A stretch of DNA of 64,000 bases from an uncultured Alphaproteobacteria bacterium (GTDB lineage Bacteria; Pseudomonadota; Alphaproteobacteria; Rs-D84). Positions within the stretch are counted from its first letter, which is position 1; the number at the start of each line of letters is the position of its first letter. Of this stretch, positions 1-8,661 are shown piece by piece. A program made the translations under genes and the position numbers. Location of the stretch: contig CALXMQ010000005.1 of the NCBI GenBank assembly GCA_944389515.1, positions 19,742-83,741 of the forward strand, read 5' to 3'. The notes below the pieces were generated by a model. The model saw only the letters and a list, made by a program, of their open reading frames with translations. It was not told where the DNA came from and did not search any database.

Positions 1-1146
1 GTTATAATACGCACTTTCTGTGTTTGTATCTGTCTGCCAGAACGACAAATCTTTACCATTTGCAGAATCCCATACCGCCATTTTACCGTACAGGTTTAAT
101 GCAAACCAATCATTTGGTTGCCACCCAATGGCAGCCTTCAAACTGGCCTGGTTATGCCAATCGTAATTTCCCAATACAGCTTCTAAATTCAATGTCCAAT
201 CTTCGTCCAGCACACTGAACACGCCGACGCCACCTTCTACAAAGAACGTATTATCGGCATCTGTATTATATGCCAAGAAAAATGTTGCATCGTCGCCTTC
301 GGCTGTTTTACCAGTTACACCATTTCCATATGAATTGCCGTCAAAATTCAAATACCAACCACGAACCAATCCATATATGGTCGAAGAACTGATTTTATAC
401 CCAGCCTTGACATCTAAGATAACATTATTAGAAATATCTTGCTGATATTGATAATACGCAGACGCTGTTGCAATCCATTTTGTCGTATCAACAAAACGCC
501 ATTGTAATCCCAACCCCAGCAAATTTAATCCGTTATCATCCATTGAATCATCTGGCGTCTGGGGCAAAGACCAATCAAATTCATAATTTGACATATCAAA
601 ACGCGCCATTGCCAAAACAGCCAATCTGTCAGTGATACCATAACTAAAATCTTCTTTGATTGAAAACTGCCCCATATTCCATGTTGCATTTGGATCAGAA
701 ATAGTAACACCGGTTGCTGGACTCAATGACAAATCATACGAATTCATATTATAAGACAAATCTGTCACCGAACCAAAGTTCCCCTTGATTGGTTGAAAGA
801 ACGGATGCGCCAAATAATATTTACGCTTTAATTCACTGCGATATGTTTCTGCACGTGTTGTGCGAACATTTGCACTGGATGTGCCACCACCATATTGTTT
901 GTACAAATCACTGCGATTTGCCGGTTGTGTATAATAAATATTTTTTGCATCCGCCGAATCATAGGTTTTTGTAGATGTGCGTGTTGTATATTTTTCATAA
1001 TTTACCTGGGTGCGTTCACGTACCGCCGGCGCCCCCGTTAAATCCGCGCTGGACGCAGCCCGTGTCCCAGAATTAGTCGCAGCAACCGCCGGTACCGCCA
1101 ACATAATCGCCGCCGCCAAACCAAACAAAGAAACATGCAATTTCAT
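1..1146 (-). CDS. Outer-membrane beta-barrel-like protein (3' end beyond window)
   Basis: The frame is open from the ATG at 1144-1146 to the window edge, giving at least 382 residues, so the C-terminus is missing. The N-terminus (MKLHVSLFGLAAAIMLAVPA...) is a clear Sec signal peptide, probably cut after AVAA. The rest alternates aromatic and polar residues (for example QWRFVDTTKWIATASAYYQYQ and GWYLNFDG), as expected of transmembrane beta strands, with Gly/Asn/Asp turns. A good Shine-Dalgarno AAGGAG lies upstream and a sigma70-like promoter precedes it. I do not recognise a named family; an outer-membrane protein is inferred from signal peptide and strand pattern. Confidence 0.7.
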   Translation of the reverse strand, partial: MKLHVSLFGLAAAIMLAVPAVAATNSGTRAASSADLTGAPAVRERTQVNYEKYTTRTSTKTYDSADAKNIYYTQPANRSDLYKQYGGGTSSANVRTTRAETYRSELKRKYYLAHPFFQPIKGNFGSVTDLSYNMNSYDLSLSPATGVTISDPNATWNMGQFSIKEDFSYGITDRLAVLAMARFDMSNYEFDWSLPQTPDDSMDDNGLNLLGLGLQWRFVDTTKWIATASAYYQYQQDISNNVILDVKAGYKISSSTIYGLVRGWYLNFDGNSYGNGVTGKTAEGDDATFFLAYNTDADNTFFVEGGVGVFSVLDEDWTLNLEAVLGNYDWHNQASLKAAIGWQPNDWFALNLYGKMAVWDSANGKDLSFWQTDTNTESAYYN

Positions 1147-1169
1147 TATCAAATCTCCTTTTGGTACAA

Positions 1170-1197
1170 ATTATATCATAAAATCAGTATATAACAA
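1170..1197 (-). promoter_or_regulatory. Promoter for the outer-membrane protein gene
   Basis: On the minus strand TTGTTA (1192-1197) and TATAAT (1170-1175) are separated by 16 bp, a near-consensus sigma70 promoter. It lies between the ftsK terminator and the Shine-Dalgarno of the gene ending at 1146, so that gene is transcribed on its own. Confidence 0.65.
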
Positions 1198-1213
1198 AGC
1201 CCTAAAAGCAAAA

Positions 1214-1231
1214 ATCCGCCCATTGGCGGAT
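1214..1231 (-). terminator. Rho-independent terminator of ftsK
   Basis: ATCCGCC and GGCGGAT form a 7-bp stem with a 4-nt loop. On the minus strand it is followed by TTTTT. It sits about 10 bp after the ftsK stop. Confidence 0.85.
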
Positions 1232-1241
1232 TGTTATTACA

Positions 1242-3491
1242 TTATAATATATGTCGTTTATTATTGGCATCTGGTGGACTGACGATGCCTTCGGCCTCCA
1301 TCCGTTCCATGAACCCAGCCGCCTTGTTATACCCAACCCCCAATCGACGTTGTATGTATGATATCGTTGGTTTTTTATCACGTAATACATATTCTTTGGC
1401 CTGGGTGTACAGGTCTGCATCCTTGTCCGCCTTGGTTGGCGCCGCCCCCGGGATACCAGGAATAACACCAACACCGTCCCCGGTATCACCATCTGTTACC
1501 CCTTCGGCATATTCAGGCGTTCCTTGTTCACGCAAGAAATCGCCCACCCTGTTCATTTCATCATCTGATATAAATGCCCCATGTATACGTACCGGCACAC
1601 GGCCAGCTTCGCTGAACAACATATCACCACAAGACAACAACTGTTCAGCGCCTTTTTCGCCCAACGTTGTCAAAGAATCAATCGCACTGCGTGCCTGGAA
1701 CGATACACGCGTTGGGAAATTCGCCTTGATAACGCCGGTAATCACCGTGGTATCTGGACGCTGGGTTGCCATCACTAAATGTATTCCAGCGGCACGTGCC
1801 TTTTGCGCAATGCGTTGAACACATGCTTCAACTTCTTTACGAGCCAAACTCATCAAATCTGCAACTTCGTCGATAATAATTACAATATATGACATATCAG
1901 ATAAATCAACTTCTTGGGTTTCAAATAACAATTCACCTGTTTCTTCATCTGTACCAACCGCCACCTGGCGCGTCAGTTTTTCACCACTTTCGCGCTTTTT
2001 TGTAACAATTTCGTTATAGCTTTCTATATTACGCGCATTGACCAACTGTAACTGCTTGTACCTTTCTTCCATTTCACGCACAGCCCACTTTAACGCATTT
2101 ACCGCCGCCGCCGCATCCAGTTTTACAATCGGTGTTATCAAATGTGGAATATCATCCCAGAAACCAAAATCAACCCCCTTTGGATCGATAATCATCAATT
2201 TACATTTATCAGGCGTAAAATGATACACAATCGACATTATAATTGATTGCACAAACACAGATTTCCCAGACCCCGTGCGCCCAGCAATCAACATATGCGG
2301 CATTTTGGCCAAATCAAAATACATTGGATTTCCACCAATATCAACACCCAACGCCAATGGTATTTTATATTTAGAATTTATAAATGTATCATTATCAACC
2401 AGTGATTGAAAACGCACCGTTTGTCGCGTTATATTTACCATTTCAACACCAATCAGTTGCGTATTTGGAATATGCGCAATACGAATATTTTCTGTTGCCA
2501 TTGCGCGCGTCATATCAGTCACAGTCTTTTTAATATCCACCATACGCACGCCACTTTCCGGCATAAATTCGTACAACGTCACAATCGGTCCCGGTCGAAT
2601 ACCAACAACCTTGCCATGCACACCGTATTCTGCGAAATGCACCTCCATCGCTGCGGCATTACGCTTTAATTCTGGGGTTACAACATTTTTACCAAAATTA
2701 GACCGTTCTAAAAATGCTGGATCTGGCAATTCATATTCATGATTATCACCCACCACCACAGATTTAGCCACTGTTCGCCCTGTACGCCGACGTGCGCGAC
2801 GCACTGGCCGGGATACAGGCTCTTCTTCTACCGCCTCTTCTTCTAATTCATCTTCATCATCAGATTCAACTTCTTCATCTGAATATTGCGCCCCAGGCAC
2901 CAAATGAAACACCGATAAAATCCACCGCACACCACGCCACATCATATGCGCGGCACTTTTTATATGTCCCCATTTAATATGCAATAACATTGCCGCAAAA
3001 ATAAAGAACACACCCAAACACAGTGCCCCAACCAGCATACCCCACACACCAATCCATCCACCCAAATCCGCAGCAGTAATATATCCGATTGCCCCACCAA
3101 ATGTTTCAGACGGCATCAACAAACCAAAACCAGCCGCCCCAACACATACTGCGACAAAACATTTTATAAAATTATATTCTGGTGACGCATTTTCATCCCA
3201 ATTTGCCAACCATGCCAATCCCCATCGCGCAACACATAAAATCAAGAACAATGCCGGGACAAATCCAACACCGTATCGAATAAAACCAACAACCTGCCCC
3301 ATTATTGATTGCGCGCCAAACGTACTGGCCACTGCAAACCCATCTAAATACGGATTAAAAAATACCAATGCATACATTGCCCACAAGGCCAATGCCAACA
3401 ACACCCCACCTGATATCCGCTTTACCAGGTTTTTCAATGCCACAGAAATACTATCCGGTAAAATTTTTGAATTCCTTGCCATGCCATGCAT
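1242..3491 (-). CDS. ftsK: DNA translocase FtsK
   Basis: FtsK pumps DNA at the septum, helps resolve chromosome dimers with XerCD and is part of the divisome. The 749 residues show an N-terminal membrane part with four hydrophobic helices (about 25-190), a short linker with an acidic run (about 205-225) and then an Arg-rich stretch, the FtsK motor with Walker A (AGRTGSGKS), Walker B (YIVIIIDEVADL) and the motif PDTTVITGVIKANFPTR, and a C-terminal winged-helix gamma domain (ISYIQRRLGVGYNKAAG) that reads KOPS sites. The linker is short compared with enterobacterial FtsK. Its partner XerD is encoded at 12171. A second in-frame ATG at 3482 is a possible start; neither has a strong Shine-Dalgarno. 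Confidence 0.96.
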   Translation of the reverse strand: MHGMARNSKILPDSISVALKNLVKRISGGVLLALALWAMYALVFFNPYLDGFAVASTFGAQSIMGQVVGFIRYGVGFVPALFLILCVARWGLAWLANWDENASPEYNFIKCFVAVCVGAAGFGLLMPSETFGGAIGYITAADLGGWIGVWGMLVGALCLGVFFIFAAMLLHIKWGHIKSAAHMMWRGVRWILSVFHLVPGAQYSDEEVESDDEDELEEEAVEEEPVSRPVRRARRRTGRTVAKSVVVGDNHEYELPDPAFLERSNFGKNVVTPELKRNAAAMEVHFAEYGVHGKVVGIRPGPIVTLYEFMPESGVRMVDIKKTVTDMTRAMATENIRIAHIPNTQLIGVEMVNITRQTVRFQSLVDNDTFINSKYKIPLALGVDIGGNPMYFDLAKMPHMLIAGRTGSGKSVFVQSIIMSIVYHFTPDKCKLMIIDPKGVDFGFWDDIPHLITPIVKLDAAAAVNALKWAVREMEERYKQLQLVNARNIESYNEIVTKKRESGEKLTRQVAVGTDEETGELLFETQEVDLSDMSYIVIIIDEVADLMSLARKEVEACVQRIAQKARAAGIHLVMATQRPDTTVITGVIKANFPTRVSFQARSAIDSLTTLGEKGAEQLLSCGDMLFSEAGRVPVRIHGAFISDDEMNRVGDFLREQGTPEYAEGVTDGDTGDGVGVIPGIPGAAPTKADKDADLYTQAKEYVLRDKKPTISYIQRRLGVGYNKAAGFMERMEAEGIVSPPDANNKRHIL

Positions 3492-3543
3492 TTTATCACA
3501 AAAAAGACAAAAATGTTAGTGGCACGCAAAAATAAAATATTGA

Positions 3544-4242
3544 TTACTTTACCAAATCTGGCCCATAACGTTTTAACCCAGATTTGATTAAATCCGCAGA
3601 TGCCATACCAATAAACGCCCCCAATATAACATCAGACGGCCAATGCGCCCCAAAACACACACGTGACACACCAATAATAATTGCCAATGTCCACGTAAAC
3701 CATTTAATTTTTGGTGCCAATAATCCCAGCATTACCAGTCCCGCAAACGACGCAAATGTATGTCCAGACGGCATAGAATTAAACGCCCAATCTGTTGAAA
3801 ATGGCACAAAGCCAGTTTTATCCAACGCTTCAAAGAATACCGGCCGCATACGTCCAATTACTATTTTCAACAACTTACCTACAACACTGGCGGCAACCAC
3901 AGAACACAAAACAAAGAACGCATAACTGTTACGTGTTTTATTTATAAAATCTTTGATAAAAACAACCAGACTAAATTTATTTTCACTGTTTTTGAATTGC
4001 GGCCGTGATTTTATAATCTTTTTAATATAAAACACCAACAACACGATTGCCGACACAATTATCCACATTTTTGCATCAAACAATACATTAAACACACGCC
4101 ACACGCCACAATCAAACTGACGCAAGAATAAATACAGTGGCTTATCAAACCATACAATCCCCATTAAAACAGCCAACACTGTGATGGCGGCACCCCATCC
4201 CATCCAATTCCACTTTATTTTATTATCATGTGTCAAAAACAT
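3544..4242 (-). CDS. PAP2-family membrane phosphatase
   Basis: This 232-residue integral membrane protein has the three-part PAP2 acid phosphatase signature: a K...RP motif at about 126-134 (KIVIGRMRP), PSGH at 158-161 and SR...H...D at 193-204 (SRVCFGAHWPSD). The two His and the Arg residues needed for phosphate transfer are all present. The hydrophobic profile suggests five to six membrane helices. Family members dephosphorylate lipid phosphates such as undecaprenyl pyrophosphate, phosphatidylglycerol phosphate or lipid A; the substrate cannot be told from sequence. It lies between ftsK and an S41-like gene on the same strand. Confidence 0.88.
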   Translation of the reverse strand: MFLTHDNKIKWNWMGWGAAITVLAVLMGIVWFDKPLYLFLRQFDCGVWRVFNVLFDAKMWIIVSAIVLLVFYIKKIIKSRPQFKNSENKFSLVVFIKDFINKTRNSYAFFVLCSVVAASVVGKLLKIVIGRMRPVFFEALDKTGFVPFSTDWAFNSMPSGHTFASFAGLVMLGLLAPKIKWFTWTLAIIIGVSRVCFGAHWPSDVILGAFIGMASADLIKSGLKRYGPDLVK

Positions 4243-4262
4243 ATTTTCCCCGTTTATAAATA

Positions 4263-5768
4263 TTATTCTGTAATCAATTTATTATATACTTTGCTGTCAG
4301 TCAAAATTTTAACCGCCACCGCCGCAGAAATCGCATCTTCGTCTGCGCCACTGGTAATTACCGGGCATCCACGCCGAATCGCATCTACATCTGCATCAGG
4401 GTCTTGGTTAAAATCTTTGGCATTAAAATTATTATTTATAACGTTCAAGAAAAATGCATTTTGCTGATTTGACGACCGTATATTCGACAAACAAACAATC
4501 GGGAAAATTCCACGTCCATCAATGGTACGCCCTGTACCTGTTTTAACAGATTTATTCAACAATTCTAATGCGCCACCATTTTCCAGATTTATCCGCGTAG
4601 CGATTCGTGCACTGCCTGCGGTTGGTGTTCCAACCAACACACCACGTCCATATTCATAAAAAGCCGCAACCACTGCTTCGGCAGTACCACGTGTCATATT
4701 TGACATCAACACAACAACAGGTGCATTTGTCACTGCATTTCCACCGGGTATAACTTCTACTTCATCTTTGGCTGTTTCTACGATTCGCATAACAGGTTTT
4801 TGGCCAATAAATAAACCTGCAAATTTTGCCGCCGCACGTTCATCATCACCAGTTGCCGCCCGTAAATCCAAAATAATTCCAGAAACATCAGTATATTTTG
4901 CCAACGCTTCGTTTACAATCGCCGCGGCATTATCAGAAATTCTGTGCACAACTATTTCCAATATACCGCCAGTATCCGGGTCAGAACGATGCACAACATC
5001 CGCATCCGCCAAAATAATTGTTGCGCGCCGTAATACAACATCATGTTCCCCAGTTGGCGTCAATAACTTTATTTTTGATGTCCCAGAATTAAATCCAGAC
5101 ATAACCGCCGACAAATCATCATCTGATAAATTCGCAACATTTTCACCATTTACCGCAACAATTAAATCACCTTCGCGTATCCCAGATATATCAGCCGGTG
5201 AATCTTTATACACACCATGAACACGCCAATTACCACGCGCATCACGTGCACCTTCTAATCCAACACTGGTTAAAATTCGTCCATCTTCGGTAATTTCTGC
5301 CACGCGTGAATAAATATACCGTCCGTTTTCATCAATTCCACGCATCAACGCATCAACCACCAACTGGTACATTTCGCTGGTTGTTGCATTATGCAATGCC
5401 GAATCATTTGCCCGTAACTTTAATACCAACGCGGTTGTAATTTCACCAAATCCGTTCCAATCCCCCGGCTTTGGTCGTGGATAATTTGCAATAATAGAAT
5501 CCCCCCACACCAAAACAACACGTTCATCAGTTGCAGCAATATGTGCATTTGAATTCAGTTTTTCTAAACTTTCAATCGCAACATTGATATTTTTACCAGC
5601 CCATTTAACATCATCTAATTTCTTGTATATATCTGCAAATGTTGCCGATACATCAAACACATTTAACCCGTCTTGGATTGGTTCATCTTCAAAAAACAAA
5701 CTGTCTGCATGGCACGGCATAACCCCCAGGGATAAAAACAGCAATAAAAATAATTTTGTTATTCTCAT
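4263..5768 (-). CDS. S41 (CtpA/Prc)-like periplasmic protein, catalytically degenerate
   Basis: The 501 residues begin with a signal peptide (about 1-21, ending MPCHA). A PDZ domain follows at about 168-250 (GVYKDSPADISGIREGDLIVAVNGE) and then an S41 peptidase core (GIILDLRAATGDDERAAAKFAGLF). In active CtpA/Prc proteins the Ser and Lys of the dyad lie 25 residues apart in SASE...GKT/TFGK blocks. Aligning by the shared E...YGR...VG framework puts Gly361 at the Ser position (MTRGTAEA) and Ser386 at the Lys position (TPTAGSA). The protein is therefore probably not a protease. It could be a PDZ scaffold or peptide binder in the envelope. It is followed by the PAP2 gene and preceded by secF; function unknown. 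Confidence 0.75.
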   Translation of the reverse strand: MRITKLFLLLFLSLGVMPCHADSLFFEDEPIQDGLNVFDVSATFADIYKKLDDVKWAGKNINVAIESLEKLNSNAHIAATDERVVLVWGDSIIANYPRPKPGDWNGFGEITTALVLKLRANDSALHNATTSEMYQLVVDALMRGIDENGRYIYSRVAEITEDGRILTSVGLEGARDARGNWRVHGVYKDSPADISGIREGDLIVAVNGENVANLSDDDLSAVMSGFNSGTSKIKLLTPTGEHDVVLRRATIILADADVVHRSDPDTGGILEIVVHRISDNAAAIVNEALAKYTDVSGIILDLRAATGDDERAAAKFAGLFIGQKPVMRIVETAKDEVEVIPGGNAVTNAPVVVLMSNMTRGTAEAVVAAFYEYGRGVLVGTPTAGSARIATRINLENGGALELLNKSVKTGTGRTIDGRGIFPIVCLSNIRSSNQQNAFFLNVINNNFNAKDFNQDPDADVDAIRRGCPVITSGADEDAISAAVAVKILTDSKVYNKLITE

Positions 5769-5811
5769 TTTACTATTCCCCCTCTCCCCCTAAGGTTTGC
5801 CAACACCAATC

Positions 5812-6678
5812 TTATTTTGTTTCATCACGCAAGTTAAAGTGATACAAAATAACGTTTGAAATATAAATACTGGTAAACGTTCCCATAACAACTGCGAACG
5901 TCATTGCGATTGAAAAATCACGCAACGCCGGTCCACCGAACAAGAACAACGCAACCATTGCCAATATCGTAGAAACCCCTGTCATAATGGTTCTGCGCAT
6001 CATTTCATTTACGGACAAATCGATTAAATCGTCCATTGGCATTTTGTGATATTTTTTAATATTTTCTTCGATTCGGTCATAATTTACCACTTTATCATTG
6101 ATAGAATATCCAACCCCCATCAATATAACCGCAATCGCAGTTTGATTGAATTCCAAACCTGTAATAGAAAAGAATCCGAACATAATCACAAAATCCAAAC
6201 ACAGTGATATAAAAGACCCGATTGCATATCCACCACGATAACGTACCCAAACATATACAGACATCAATATAAATGAAAACAATATTGCTAAAATACCCCC
6301 ACGTACCAATTCATCACCAATTTTTGGTCCAACGATTTGCACCTGGGAATATTCAACATTATTACCTAATATATCTTTGATTTCTGTCACGCGTGCATTT
6401 TGTTCTGCATCTGTTGCCCCTTTGGGTAATCCAACACGCACCAAAATTGCGCCATTATCACCCACAGATTGCAATTCCGGATTAAATTCTTCTAAATCTG
6501 CGCGCATTTTATCAATGGTATAATCTGCAACAACCGGGGTAACTTCCATAGAAATACCACCAGCAAAATCAATACCATAATTTAATCCACGAAACACCAA
6601 GGACAACACCGACAGCAAAATAAACGCCCCAGCAATCCAATACGATAATTTGCGATATTTCATAAATCTCAGTTTCAT
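5812..6678 (-). CDS. secF: Protein translocase subunit SecF
   Basis: SecF works with SecD and YajC at the SecYEG channel, using the proton gradient to pull proteins into the periplasm. The 288-residue protein has the short N-terminal helix, the periplasmic P1 head with the signature NYGIDFAGGISMEV, and five C-terminal membrane helices including the conserved MGVGYSINDKVVNYDRIEEN motif. It follows secD by 11 bp, the usual gene order. Confidence 0.96.
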   Translation of the reverse strand: MKLRFMKYRKLSYWIAGAFILLSVLSLVFRGLNYGIDFAGGISMEVTPVVADYTIDKMRADLEEFNPELQSVGDNGAILVRVGLPKGATDAEQNARVTEIKDILGNNVEYSQVQIVGPKIGDELVRGGILAILFSFILMSVYVWVRYRGGYAIGSFISLCLDFVIMFGFFSITGLEFNQTAIAVILMGVGYSINDKVVNYDRIEENIKKYHKMPMDDLIDLSVNEMMRRTIMTGVSTILAMVALFLFGGPALRDFSIAMTFAVVMGTFTSIYISNVILYHFNLRDETK

Positions 6679-6689
6679 CTGAACGCCCC

Positions 6690-8249
6690 TTACTTAGACT
6701 TTACATAACCAATTTTTTTATTTTTGCCGTTCATGTACCAATCAATAATCACTTTGGACAAAGACACACACGTAAACAGTGTTGTCAACACACCGACTGA
6801 TAACGTAACTGCAAACCCACGAATCGGCCCGGCACCAAATTGGAATAAAACCAAAGAACAAATCAAATTGGTTAAATTTCCATCCAAAACCGCCTTCATA
6901 GAACGATGAAATCCGGCCTCTACCGCGCGCAAAGACGTTGACCCAGCGCGAATTTCATCCCTTATTCGTTCAAATGGTAAAATATTCGCATCTACCGCCA
7001 TACCCAATGTCAACACGATACCAGCAATCCCAGGCAATGTCAGCACACCCCCCAATACCGCTGTAATACCGATAATCATTGCCAAATTCACAATCAAAAC
7101 CAAACTGGCAATAACACCGAATCCGCGATAACACACAATCATAAATATCATAATAAATATAACACCAACCACAGATGCGATTTTACCCGCAGCGATTGTA
7201 TCCGCCCCCAATCCGGCACCCACAGTGCGTTCTTCGATAACCTGTAACGGGGCCGGCAACGCACCACTGCGTAACAACACGGCTAAATCTTTGGCACCTT
7301 GCAACGTAAATCCACCAGAAATTTGGCCACGCCCCCCAGGTATTGGTTCACGAATTGTTGGTGCAGACAACACCATATCATCCAACACGATTGCGAATCG
7401 TTCATTTACATGTTCTGTTGTCAATCTGGCAAATTTTCGTGCCCCTGCGGCATCAAACACAGTCGTCACAACCGGCATGTTATTTTGGTCAAAATCAGCC
7501 TGAGAATCTTTTAATGATTCACCAGAAACTTCCACCCGGGTATACACAGGTATCTTTTGATTTGGATCATCCATATACGGTAAAAATTCCGTTCCTTTTG
7601 GTGCACGACCAGACGCCAACTGTTCCGCAGTAAGATTTTCATTTACCAAATGGAACGTCATTTTTGCGGTCTGTCCAATCAGTTCTTTGATACGTTCTGG
7701 ATTATCAACACCAGGCAACTGAACCAATATATATTTTCCACCCTGACTTTGAATAGAAGGTTCCTTGGTTCCCAATGCATCAATACGCCGACGAACAATT
7801 TCGATACTGCGCGACAGCGCATCATTTACCATTTCATCTTTGGCATTTTGTGAATAAGACAAAGATATCGTCCGTCCATCAGCAGTAATATCAACCGTGT
7901 CACCAAATTCACTGCGCAATCTGCCACGTGCCTTGGACACATCAGAATCTTCACGCACGACAAAAGACACCACACCATCAACATTTCGCATCCCAGAAAA
8001 TCGAATAACGCCACGATTGCGATCAATCAATGCACTGCGTGCATCTTCATACAACTGTTCTGCCTTGTCTTGGAACATTGTATTTGTATCAACTTCCAAC
8101 AACAACTGGGCACCGCCCTTCAAATCCAACCCTAATGAAATCGGCTGAATCCACGATGGAAAATACGGCGACAAATTTGGGAACATTGTCGGCACCGCCA
8201 TCAGAACACCAAACACTGCGACAAAAATTATTGCCAATTTTTTCAACAT
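6690..8249 (-). CDS. secD: Protein translocase subunit SecD
   Basis: SecD is the large RND-like partner of SecF. The 519 residues contain the N-terminal membrane helix, the motif LGLDLKGGAQLLLEVD, a large periplasmic domain (P1 head and base), and C-terminal helices with the characteristic GMAVDANILPFERIRDE sequence. It sits between yajC and secF, with 15 and 11 bp gaps, so the three are very likely one transcript. Confidence 0.97.
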   Translation of the reverse strand: MLKKLAIIFVAVFGVLMAVPTMFPNLSPYFPSWIQPISLGLDLKGGAQLLLEVDTNTMFQDKAEQLYEDARSALIDRNRGVIRFSGMRNVDGVVSFVVREDSDVSKARGRLRSEFGDTVDITADGRTISLSYSQNAKDEMVNDALSRSIEIVRRRIDALGTKEPSIQSQGGKYILVQLPGVDNPERIKELIGQTAKMTFHLVNENLTAEQLASGRAPKGTEFLPYMDDPNQKIPVYTRVEVSGESLKDSQADFDQNNMPVVTTVFDAAGARKFARLTTEHVNERFAIVLDDMVLSAPTIREPIPGGRGQISGGFTLQGAKDLAVLLRSGALPAPLQVIEERTVGAGLGADTIAAGKIASVVGVIFIMIFMIVCYRGFGVIASLVLIVNLAMIIGITAVLGGVLTLPGIAGIVLTLGMAVDANILPFERIRDEIRAGSTSLRAVEAGFHRSMKAVLDGNLTNLICSLVLFQFGAGPIRGFAVTLSVGVLTTLFTCVSLSKVIIDWYMNGKNKKIGYVKSK

Positions 8250-8264
8250 ACCATTTACCCTTTC

Positions 8265-8582
8265 TTATTCAACATTGGCAATGGCGCCCTTTGCCACTTC
8301 GACAACAACGCCATCTGCAATTTCCATTTCTATTGTTTTGTCATTTATTTTTTTGATTGTTCCATAAATCCCAGCGGCCAAAACACGGTTACCAACCTGC
8401 ATAGAATCCAGCATTTTTTGATATTCTGCCATGCGCTTTTTATTAGGCCGCACCATAAAGAAATAAATAATCGCAAAAATAATTACGCAATACAGCAATA
8501 ATCCCCACCAATCTGTGGTTTGCGCCGCCCCTGTTGTGACAACATCTGCGGTGGTATCTGCGACTGTGGTTGCTTGTTCCAT
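8265..8582 (-). CDS. yajC: SecDF accessory subunit YajC
   Basis: This is a 105-residue single-pass protein. After a short periplasmic N-terminus comes a membrane helix (WWGLLLYCVIIFAIIYFFMV) and the signature RPNKKRMAEYQKML, then a small cytosolic domain (VGNRVLAAGIYGTIKKIND). The start at 8582 is chosen because AAGGAG lies at ideal spacing before it; an upstream ATG in the same frame has no ribosome site. First gene of the yajC-secD-secF operon. Confidence 0.95.
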   Translation of the reverse strand: MEQATTVADTTADVVTTGAAQTTDWWGLLLYCVIIFAIIYFFMVRPNKKRMAEYQKMLDSMQVGNRVLAAGIYGTIKKINDKTIEMEIADGVVVEVAKGAIANVE

Positions 8583-8661
8583 AAATTTCTCCTTGCTTAT
8601 AATATACATTTTATGGGTTCAGAATAGTAAAAAAAGCCAGTTATGTAAAGGAAAATAGTTA

